A stretch of 5,523 nt of DNA from NCBI GenBank assembly GCA_019751475.1, contig JAIENH010000254.1, positions 1 to 5,523 on the forward strand, read 5' to 3'. Origin of the DNA: Cyclobacteriaceae bacterium (lineage in GTDB: Bacteria; Bacteroidota; Bacteroidia; Cytophagales; Cyclobacteriaceae). The number at the start of each line of letters is the position of its first letter. The first letter of the stretch is position 1. Of this stretch, positions 1-5,523 are shown piece by piece. The notes under the pieces were generated by a model. It saw only the letters and a list, made by a program, of their open reading frames with translations. It did no database searches and was not told the origin of the DNA. A program made the translations under genes and the position numbers.

Positions 1-71
1 AGAAATGGCTGGATGGTTTGTTCGATATCGTGAGAACCAAAGACAGTACTTTCTACTTCCCTAATGCATAA
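1..71 (+). CDS. probable C-terminal end of an unidentified plus-strand protein (partial)
   Basis: A reading frame open from the window edge (codons counted from position 3) ends at TAA 69-71. It would encode about 22 residues beginning KWLDGLFDIV and ending FYFPNA. I prefer this frame because the residues look like a natural protein end and many codons end in C (TTC, ATC, TAC, ACC, GAC), as in the neighbouring genes. The stop lies 16 nt from the stop of the convergent infB gene, which is a normal tail-to-tail spacing. A second plus-strand frame is also open to a TAA at about 62-64, and minus-strand frames are partly open, so the choice is not certain. The product cannot be identified from so little sequence. 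Confidence 0.4.
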   Translation, partial: KWLDGLFDIVRTKDSTFYFPNA

Positions 72-87
72 TCTAGGATAAATAGAA

Positions 88-2724
88 TTAGATTTTCTTC
101 ACCTCACGGTTCTCGTAGCTCTCTATCACATCGCCCACCTGCATGTCGTTGAATCCTTCGATGCCCATACCGCAATCAAAGCCTGACTTCACTTCGCTGG
201 CATCGTCTTTAAAGCGCTTCAACGAGTTGAGCTTGCCAGCATATAACACAATACCATCGCGGATAAGACGAATCGGGTTGGCCCGCTTGATATAGCCGTC
301 TGTTACCATACATCCGGCCACCGTGCCCACTTTTGAAATCTTGAATACTTCACGGATATCGGCATTACCTACAATGACTTCTTCCATCTCCTTCTCAAGC
401 ATACCTTCCATGGCAGCCTTAATCTCGTTGATGGCATCGTAGATGATGGAGTAAAGACGTATTTCAATTTCTTCATTATCAGCCAGTCGCTTGGCAGATG
501 CTGAAGGCCGTACCTGGAAGCCAAGAATGATGGCATCCGAAGCCGAGGCCAGCAACACATCTGATTCGGAAATCTGACCCACAGCCTTGTGAATAATACT
601 CACCGCCACTTTCGGAGTAGAAAGTTTGAGTAACGAGTCAGACAACGCTTCTATCGAGCCGTCCACGTCACCTTTGATGATCACATTCAATTGCTTGAAC
701 GAACCAATTGCTAAGCGCCTTCCAATCTCGTCAAGCGTAATATGCTTCTTGGTGCGGATGCTTTGCTCACGCAAAATTTGTGCACGCCTGTTGGCCGTCT
801 CCCTGGCTTCGCGGTCGGTTTCCATTACCTGGAATTTTTCACCCGCTTGCGGAGCTCCGTCCAATCCCAGCACTTGCACTGGAGTGGATGGCCCGACTTC
901 TTGTACTTTCTTACCCGTGTCGTCAAACATGGCCTTCACACGACCATAGTTCGATCCGGCCACCATCACATCGCCCACGCGCAACGTGCCTGCCTGCACC
1001 ATGAGGGTGGTCACGTAACCACGTCCTTTGTCTAACTCGGCTTCTATGATAGAGCCAACGGCCGGCTTATTCGGGTTTGCTTTTAAGTCGAGTAACTCGG
1101 CTTCGAGCAAAACTTTTTCCAACAAGTCATCAATGCCAATGCCTGTTTTAGCGGAGATACCCTGGCTCTGATACTTTCCACCCCAGTCTTCTACCAGGAT
1201 GTTAATCTTGGAAAGAGATTCTTTGATCTTATCCGGGTTAGCTGTAGGCTTATCTATTTTGTTGATAGCAAAAACTAACGGCACCCCCGCTACCTGCGCG
1301 TGATTGATTGCTTCTTTTGTTTGCGGCATTACATCATCATCGGCAGCCACTACAATCACAGCAATGTCCGTGAGTTTGGCTCCGCGGGCACGCATGGCGG
1401 TAAACGCTTCGTGACCAGGTGTATCGAGGAAGGCGATTTTTTGTCCGCTCTTAGTTGTCACATCATAGGCGCCAATGTGCTGCGTGATGCCACCCGCTTC
1501 CGATGCTACTACTTTCGTATTCCGGATATAATCCAATAAGGAGGTCTTTCCGTGATCTACGTGACCCATGATCGTAACGATCGGGGCGCGCGGCTTCAAA
1601 TCTTCTTCCGGCTCGGCTGCTTCCTCTTCCACAGTCTCTTCTTCAGAAGAAATAAATTGTATTTCAAATCCAAATTCATCAGCAATCACCGTAATAGCTT
1701 CGGCATCCAAACGTTGATTGATGGACACAAACATGCCCAATCCCATACAGGTTGAGATTACATCATTTACAGACACGTTCATCATCGAGGCCAAATCATT
1801 GGCAGAGATGAATTCAGCCACCTTTAGCGTCTTGGAAGACTCCTGCTCTTGCAGAAGTTTTTCTTCGTGCGCCTCCGAAACAGCTTGGCGCTTTTCTTTG
1901 CGGTACTTGGCACCGCTGAATTTTTTCTGACCTCCGCTAAGCTTGGCAAGTGTAGCACGTATTTGTTCTTGTATTTCCTTTTCGGAAGGTTCGCCTTTTT
2001 CGGTTCGTTGCGGTAGTCTTCTGCCGGTTGAAGGACCTCCTGTGCCGGGCCCAGGGCGGTTGGGTCCTTTGTCGAATGAAGGAATGCGCTTACGCGGCCG
2101 CTTCTTGCGATTATCTTCTTTACTGGTGTCTTGCGCTGGCTTCTTTTCTGTGGGAAGATCAATGCGATCCACCACTTTTAAACCTTGAAGCTTATCAGCG
2201 CGTGCTTTGATTAATTCCAACTCGGGTGGAACTATTTTCTCAACCTCTGGTGGAGCTACGGGCTTCTTAGGTTCTTCCTCCTTTTCTTTTTCTTTCGGCT
2301 CTTCTTTTTTCTTTTTCTCCAGGTCGATCTTGCCTACTACTTTAATGCCTTCGAGTTTTGGTTTCTCGCGCTCGACCTTATCGGGTTGCTTTTCTTCTTT
2401 CGCCTTGATCTCCTTCGAGCCAAGGTTTTTGATCATAATGTTGTCTTCCTCGTCTACCTTTTTGCGATGAACATCCGGATCACTTTGGATGACCAGTGTC
2501 TCGGTATGTTTCGCACCAATGGTGAGGACAGAAGCCTCGATCTTTTCGGAGGCTGAGGAGGCATACTCCTTGGCCAACATGGCAAATTGCTCGGCCGTGA
2601 GCTTAGCATTGGGGTTGTTTTCAACCGCAAAGCCTTTCTTCGCCAGAAAATCCAAAATGGTATTGTGACCCACGTTGAGTTTCCGCGAAGCCTGCCCCAG
2701 CCGTATCATCTTTTCTTCTGCCAT
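88..2724 (-). CDS. infB: translation initiation factor IF-2
   Basis: IF-2 is the GTPase that binds initiator fMet-tRNA, places it on the 30S subunit and drives 50S joining. The protein has 878 residues, close to E. coli IF-2 (890). I start it at ATG 2724 ([11 protein letters not shown]), not at the in-frame TTG two codons upstream, because it matches the usual family N-terminus. Domains in order: IF2_N module (about 7-55); a long charged linker (58-298) with a K/E-rich stretch (about 137-154) and an R/P/G-rich stretch (about 207-241); a second IF2_N-like module (about 301-356). The G domain has G1 GHVDHGKT 387-394, G2 GGITQHIG 411-418, G3 DTPGH 434-438, G4 NKID 488-491 and G5 SAK 524-526. Beta-barrel domain II (about 556-650), C1 (about 665-770) and C2 (about 785-878, with [10 protein letters not shown]) follow. 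All GTPase motifs are intact. The linker carries two copies of an L-x-G-[IL]-K-V-V-x-[KR]-I-D-L motif (124-135 and 179-190). The gene is last in the rimP-nusA-infB operon, 49 nt after nusA. No Shine-Dalgarno sequence precedes it. Confidence 0.98.
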   Translation of the reverse strand: MAEEKMIRLGQASRKLNVGHNTILDFLAKKGFAVENNPNAKLTAEQFAMLAKEYASSASEKIEASVLTIGAKHTETLVIQSDPDVHRKKVDEEDNIMIKNLGSKEIKAKEEKQPDKVEREKPKLEGIKVVGKIDLEKKKKEEPKEKEKEEEPKKPVAPPEVEKIVPPELELIKARADKLQGLKVVDRIDLPTEKKPAQDTSKEDNRKKRPRKRIPSFDKGPNRPGPGTGGPSTGRRLPQRTEKGEPSEKEIQEQIRATLAKLSGGQKKFSGAKYRKEKRQAVSEAHEEKLLQEQESSKTLKVAEFISANDLASMMNVSVNDVISTCMGLGMFVSINQRLDAEAITVIADEFGFEIQFISSEEETVEEEAAEPEEDLKPRAPIVTIMGHVDHGKTSLLDYIRNTKVVASEAGGITQHIGAYDVTTKSGQKIAFLDTPGHEAFTAMRARGAKLTDIAVIVVAADDDVMPQTKEAINHAQVAGVPLVFAINKIDKPTANPDKIKESLSKINILVEDWGGKYQSQGISAKTGIGIDDLLEKVLLEAELLDLKANPNKPAVGSIIEAELDKGRGYVTTLMVQAGTLRVGDVMVAGSNYGRVKAMFDDTGKKVQEVGPSTPVQVLGLDGAPQAGEKFQVMETDREARETANRRAQILREQSIRTKKHITLDEIGRRLAIGSFKQLNVIIKGDVDGSIEALSDSLLKLSTPKVAVSIIHKAVGQISESDVLLASASDAIILGFQVRPSASAKRLADNEEIEIRLYSIIYDAINEIKAAMEGMLEKEMEEVIVGNADIREVFKISKVGTVAGCMVTDGYIKRANPIRLIRDGIVLYAGKLNSLKRFKDDASEVKSGFDCGMGIEGFNDMQVGDVIESYENREVKKI

Positions 2725-2773
2725 GCTCAAAGTTGACTATGTTTTTTCTGATTTATGTGATTTTGAAGTGAAA

Positions 2774-4018
2774 TTATTCAAATTCCTTGCTTAAAACGGC
2801 CACTACATTGTCAACCGTTTCTTCTTCCAAATCTGTTCTGCGTACCAATTCTTCCTTGTTTAGAGCCAACACACTCTTGGCCGTATCAAGACCAATTTGC
2901 TTGAGTTGATCGATGACCCAGCTTTCAATCTCGTCTGAGAATTCATCCAAGTCAACGTCTTCCTCTTGCGCCTGCTCACCTAACTCACGGAACACATCGA
3001 TCTCCATACCGGCCAGGCGACTGGCAAGTTTGATGTTCAATCCACCCTTACCAATAGCGAGTGACACCTGATCGGGCTTGAGGTAAACGGAGACACGGTT
3101 ATTCTCTTTATCGATTTTCATACTTACAATCTTGGCCGGACTCAGCGCACGCTGAATGAACAGCTCGAGATTTTCGGTATAGTTGATTACGTCAATGTTT
3201 TCATTCTGCAATTCACGCACAATGGCATGAATGCGCGAACCCTTCATACCCACGCAAGCGCCTACCGGATCAATACGATCATCATACGATTCAACGGCTA
3301 CCTTGGCACGCTCGCCAGGCTCACGTACAGCTTTCTTGATAGTAATCAAGCCATCATATACTTCCGGCACTTCCTGCTCGAATAGTCGCTCCAGCAATAC
3401 CGGTGAGGTGCGTGAAAGAATGATCTTAGGATTGCCATTTACCATTTCCACTTTGTGTACAATGGCCCTTACGTTTTCGCCTTTGCGATAACGATCTTTA
3501 GGAATTTGTTCGCTGCGCGGAATGGAGATTTCATTTCCTTCCGCATCAATGAGCAATACCTCGCGGCTCAGTACCTGGTACACCTCTCCGGTGATGATCT
3601 CACCTACGATGTCCTTATACTTTTGGAAAAGGATGTCCTTCTCCAGGTCTTTTACTTTTTGAATCAGCGTTTGGCGTGCAGTGGTAACAGCCCTGCGGCC
3701 AAAGTGCTCGATTTCTATTTGTTCCGATACTTCTTCTCCCACTTCAAAATCCGGTTCGATCTTGCGGGCCTCCGTTAAACTGATTTTGTCATGATCCCAG
3801 ATGTCTTCTGAATCGTCTTCCACAATTTCGCGAATGCGATAGATTTCAAGATCGCCTTTGTCGGCATTGATAATGATGTCAAAGTTGTCATCATTCTCAT
3901 ATTTCTTCTTGATCATGGTGCGAAACACATCTTCCAATATCCGGATCATGGTAGGCCGGTCAATGTTTTTCTGCTTGGCGAAGTCTGCAAAAGACTCAAT
4001 TAGATTGGTTATATCCAT
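2774..4018 (-). CDS. nusA: transcription termination/antitermination factor NusA
   Basis: NusA binds RNA polymerase and nascent RNA and modulates pausing, intrinsic termination and antitermination. The protein has 414 residues and starts at ATG 4018. Domains: N-terminal polymerase-binding domain (about 1-130, ending in the conserved FGRRAVTTARQ segment at 106-116); S1 domain (about 136-203); KH1 with GACVGMKGSRI (253-263); KH2 with LAIGKGGLNIKLA (320-332). An acidic linker (about 347-364) and one helix-hairpin-helix C-terminal domain (about 368-414) follow. E. coli NusA (495 residues) has two acidic C-terminal repeats (AR1, AR2). Here only one such module fits, as is common outside proteobacteria. 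The gene begins 7 nt after the rimP stop, so the two are very likely co-transcribed and perhaps translationally coupled. No Shine-Dalgarno sequence is visible in the short gap. In E. coli NusA represses its own operon; whether it does so here is unknown. Confidence 0.98.
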   Translation of the reverse strand: MDITNLIESFADFAKQKNIDRPTMIRILEDVFRTMIKKKYENDDNFDIIINADKGDLEIYRIREIVEDDSEDIWDHDKISLTEARKIEPDFEVGEEVSEQIEIEHFGRRAVTTARQTLIQKVKDLEKDILFQKYKDIVGEIITGEVYQVLSREVLLIDAEGNEISIPRSEQIPKDRYRKGENVRAIVHKVEMVNGNPKIILSRTSPVLLERLFEQEVPEVYDGLITIKKAVREPGERAKVAVESYDDRIDPVGACVGMKGSRIHAIVRELQNENIDVINYTENLELFIQRALSPAKIVSMKIDKENNRVSVYLKPDQVSLAIGKGGLNIKLASRLAGMEIDVFRELGEQAQEEDVDLDEFSDEIESWVIDQLKQIGLDTAKSVLALNKEELVRRTDLEEETVDNVVAVLSKEFE

Positions 4019-4025
4019 GTTACAG

Positions 4026-4490
4026 TTATTTAAACGAAATCATTACAAATGCTTTTTCAATGGCATCATATGGCATGATCACCTCTTTTTCTGTGATCAC
4101 TTTTCCTTTTTTCTCTTCCAATGCCACCGTGATAGCATCTTCATTGGCCCCTGCCAACCGACCCATCACGATCGACTTATCAGTGCGGTGTACTTTTATG
4201 CCTCTTCCCACATTCTTGCGGTACTGTCTCTTCAGTTTCAATGGCTGGTCAAGACCTGGCGTAGTTACTTCCAATACATAGCGATCGGCACCAAAATTCA
4301 TCTCATCCAACTGCCGGGAAAATTCCTGGCTGATTTTACTGCAATCGTCAATTGTAATGCCCGCATCACCATCCACAATGACCGTTATTTTTGACAGGTT
4401 TCGGGTTGACGCGACTACGTCTACCAAAAACTGGCTGTCGTTTAGCAGGCTTTTCGTTGCCAATTGTGTCAAAAGTGCCTTATTGTCCAT
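4026..4490 (-). CDS. rimP: ribosome maturation factor RimP
   Basis: RimP (YhbC/DUF150 family) binds the 30S subunit during assembly and assists early maturation steps. The product has 154 residues, the normal family length. The N-terminal alpha/beta domain (about 1-84) carries the conserved D-G-D-x-G-I-T-I-D-D-C segment (40-50) and the signature YVLEVTTPGLDQPL (71-84). The C-terminal Sm-like barrel (about 85-154) ends in YDAIEKAFVMISF, as family members do. I chose ATG 4490 over an in-frame TTG at 4505: the TTG lies at the foot of a strong hairpin, and MDNKALL is a credible N-terminus. The bases before the ATG are A-rich (CAGAAAA) with no Shine-Dalgarno sequence, typical of Bacteroidota. First gene of the rimP-nusA-infB operon. 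Confidence 0.96.
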   Translation of the reverse strand: MDNKALLTQLATKSLLNDSQFLVDVVASTRNLSKITVIVDGDAGITIDDCSKISQEFSRQLDEMNFGADRYVLEVTTPGLDQPLKLKRQYRKNVGRGIKVHRTDKSIVMGRLAGANEDAITVALEEKKGKVITEKEVIMPYDAIEKAFVMISFK

Positions 4491-4503
4491 TTTTCTGATA
4501 AAC

Positions 4504-4530
4504 AAAGAGGGGACTTGCGGTCCCCTCTTT
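4504..4530 (-). promoter_or_regulatory. rimP leader hairpin (candidate attenuator or autoregulatory site)
   Basis: On the minus strand AAAGAGGGGAC pairs perfectly with GTCCCCTCTTT around the 5-nt loop CGCAA. An alternative fold closes a C-G pair on a GCAA (GNRA) tetraloop and bulges one C. The 3' arm runs into TTTGTTTATC, so the element resembles an intrinsic terminator with an imperfect U tract. On the plus strand it is followed by TTTTAGCTTTTC, but no plus-strand gene precedes it, so a role in the rimP leader is more likely. It begins about 17 nt after the expected transcription start and ends 13 nt before the rimP ATG, where it could affect either transcription read-through or ribosome access. 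The hairpin is seen directly; its function is inferred. Confidence 0.7.
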
Positions 4531-4552
4531 TAGCTTTTCGTAAGAAGTAGCA

Positions 4553-4583
4553 CAAAGGTAGAGAATTTTTATTTTATCGCAAA
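4553..4583 (-). promoter_or_regulatory. promoter of the rimP-nusA-infB operon
   Basis: On the minus strand, TTTG (4583-4580) is followed after 19 bp by TACCTTTG (4560-4553). This matches the known Bacteroidota housekeeping promoter pattern, a -33 TTTG element and a -7 TAnnTTTG element about 17-23 bp apart. The spacer is A/T-rich. Transcription should start a few bases past 4553, at about 4546-4549, giving a leader of roughly 57 nt before rimP. Confidence 0.8.
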
Positions 4584-4619
4584 TAATTGAGTCCTTTGGT
4601 GTTGAAGCAATTTGATAAA

Positions 4620-4665
4620 GCTATTCATCTGTTAGTGATTTTAGGTTTTGGTCAGATGGAATGGC
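4620..4665 (+). repeat. imperfect inverted repeat in the divergent intergenic region
   Basis: GCTATTCATCTG (4620-4631) can pair with CAGATGGAATGGC (4653-4665) across a 21-nt loop. The pairing has one bulged G (4659) and one T-G wobble (4622 with 4663). The wobble favours an RNA read from the plus strand, so this may be a hairpin in the 5' leader of the lipoprotein gene or upstream of it. It could equally be a protein-binding palindrome between the divergent genes. No U tract follows directly, so it does not look like a terminator. I found no good plus-strand TAnnTTTG promoter nearby to fix whether it is transcribed. Confidence 0.4.
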
Positions 4666-4710
4666 CTAATTAGCATTTTGCTGAATAAAATCTTTTTTAA
4701 CCGCCATTTC

Positions 4711-5523
4711 ATGCATCAATTTTTTTATTTCTTTTTTCTGATTGGCGGACTTCTGATTTCCTGTGTAGGAAAAAAGGAGAATAGTGCTTCTGAGACTCCT
4801 CCCAGAGCTGTGCGTGTACCCGTTTTCAATGGTGATTCAGCTTACTTCTTTACAGAAAGGCAGGTAGGTTTTGGTCCGAGAATCCCTAATACACCGGCCC
4901 ACCGGATGGCTGGCGATTTTTTTATTGAGAAATTGAAAAGTTATGGAGCTACCGTGAGCGTGCAGGAGTTTGAAGCCACAACGTTTGATGGGCAAAAACT
5001 TTTTCTGAGGAATATTATCGGCAGCTACTACCCGGAGAAGCAAAAACGGATTTTGCTGGCAGCCCATTGGGATACGCGGCCCTTTGCAGATAAAGACAAG
5101 CAAAAGCCGGATGCAAAATTTGATGGCGCCAACGATGGTGCCAGCGGTGTGGCTGTACTATTGGAAGTGGCTCGCGCCCTTCGCAAAGATTCATTGCTGA
5201 ATGTAGGCATAGATATTATTTTGTTTGATGGTGAAGATTGGGGCGAAAAAGAAAATTCTTCCGGGCGAGTTGCTCCTCCGAATGAAAAGGGTTCATGGTG
5301 GTGCCTTGGGTCGCAGTATTGGGCAAAGCAAAAACATAAAGCCAACTACTCGGCCTACTATGGCATTCTTGTAGACATGGTTGGGGCTAAAGGTTCCCGT
5401 TTCTTTAAGGAAGGTAGTTCCATGGACTACGCGCCTGCTATTGTCGATAAGGTGTGGAGCACAGCCGCCCGACTTGGTTATTCGTCTGTATTCGTGTCGC
5501 AAAAAGAAGGCAACATTTTAGAC
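4711..5523 (+). CDS. lipoprotein, M28 family metallopeptidase / glutaminyl-peptide cyclotransferase-like (3' end outside window)
   Basis: The 271 visible residues fit the zinc-dependent M28 family, specifically the glutaminyl cyclase-like branch, whose members turn N-terminal Gln into pyroglutamate or act as aminopeptidases. A hydrophobic N-terminus followed by lipobox LLIS-C (Cys18) predicts signal peptidase II cleavage and a lipid anchor in the cell envelope. Family landmarks: AAHWDTRP (117-124, His119 and Asp121), FDGANDGASG (137-146, Asp142 as metal ligand), FDGEDWG (172-178, Glu175 as likely general base and Asp176 as metal ligand), WCLGSQYW (197-204) and VDMVGAKGS (221-229). The window stops at NILD, just where the family motif with the last ligand (Asp-His) is expected. 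The gene is divergent from rimP with 220 nt between start codons, and no functional link is apparent. The start is uncertain: the ATG gives an n-region (MHQ) without Lys or Arg, and a TTG at 4678 in the same open frame would add 11 residues including Lys and Arg. Cyclase versus peptidase activity cannot be settled from sequence. Confidence 0.9.
   Translation, partial: MHQFFYFFFLIGGLLISCVGKKENSASETPPRAVRVPVFNGDSAYFFTERQVGFGPRIPNTPAHRMAGDFFIEKLKSYGATVSVQEFEATTFDGQKLFLRNIIGSYYPEKQKRILLAAHWDTRPFADKDKQKPDAKFDGANDGASGVAVLLEVARALRKDSLLNVGIDIILFDGEDWGEKENSSGRVAPPNEKGSWWCLGSQYWAKQKHKANYSAYYGILVDMVGAKGSRFFKEGSSMDYAPAIVDKVWSTAARLGYSSVFVSQKEGNILD

Noticed and set aside
60..77. CCTAAT...CTAGG inverted repeat between the convergent genes as a shared terminator
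   Set aside because: The stem is only 4-6 bp with a bulge, and no T run follows on either strand.
2300..2325. A-rich run on the infB coding strand (AAAAAGAAAAAAG) as a possible slippage or frameshift site
   Set aside because: The codons there (AAA, AAG, GAA) are simply the K/E-rich linker. The frame does not present a proper X-XXY-YYZ heptamer, and the IF-2 frame continues intact on both sides.
2207..2470. Plus-strand frame opposite the IF-2 linker, rich in Ser and Phe
   Set aside because: The composition is the direct complement of the K/E-rich linker codons, with no independent sign of coding.
2725..2773. CAACTTTG before infB as an internal promoter
   Set aside because: The first base of the -7 element is wrong, and no TTTG lies about 19 bp upstream. 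The position also leaves almost no leader before the ATG.
3858..4394. Long plus-strand open frame (178 codons) opposite nusA and rimP
   Set aside because: It lies antisense to two strongly conserved genes, spans their junction, and its translation is rich in Phe/Ser/His with no recognisable motif. It is a shadow frame.
4642..4680. TAGGTTTTG and TAGCATTTTG as plus-strand -7 elements for the lipoprotein gene
   Set aside because: Both deviate from TAnnTTTG in internal spacing, and neither has a TTTG at a suitable distance upstream (27 bp and 20 bp between unlike parts at best). The evidence is too weak to call a promoter.
4531..4710. Search for an initiator tRNA (metY-like) or small ORF upstream of rimP
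   Set aside because: No cloverleaf or TTCGA-type T-arm was seen on the minus strand, and no credible small coding frame was found.
4837..5502. Several minus-strand open frames opposite the M28 gene
   Set aside because: The plus-strand frame carries all M28 family motifs, and the antisense frames show none.

Overview
The window looks like a piece of a Bacteroidota chromosome, most likely from the Cytophagales or a nearby lineage (inference). The signs are a TAnnTTTG-type promoter with an upstream TTTG, the absence of Shine-Dalgarno sequences before the starts, the style of the IF-2, NusA and RimP proteins, and a lipoprotein of the glutaminyl-cyclase/M28 type. No mobile element, CRISPR array, tRNA or rRNA was seen.

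Layout: positions 1-71 probably hold the last codons of a plus-strand gene that converges on infB. Positions 88-4490 hold a compact minus-strand operon, transcribed right to left as rimP, nusA, infB. Gaps are 7 nt between rimP and nusA and 49 nt between nusA and infB. Just upstream of rimP (4504-4583) are a well-formed Bacteroidota promoter and a short leader. The leader carries a perfect 11-bp hairpin that ends 13 nt before the rimP ATG. The 220-nt divergent intergenic region also holds an imperfect inverted repeat (4620-4665). From about 4711 a plus-strand gene encodes a lipoprotein of the M28 glutaminyl-cyclase-like family, cut off by the window end just before its expected last metal ligand.

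How the genes work together: RimP helps mature the 30S subunit, NusA controls RNA polymerase pausing, termination and antitermination, and IF-2 places initiator tRNA on the 30S and promotes subunit joining. The cluster thus links ribosome assembly, transcription elongation and translation initiation. The E. coli counterpart starts with metY and continues into rbfA-truB-rpsO-pnp. Here no initiator tRNA precedes rimP, and a probable convergent gene follows infB.

The operon is ordinary core genome. The most noteworthy part is the rimP leader, which could be an attenuator or autoregulatory site. A duplicated motif in the IF-2 linker and an uncertain start for the lipoprotein gene are lesser points. 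I do not see evidence of a wholly new system here.
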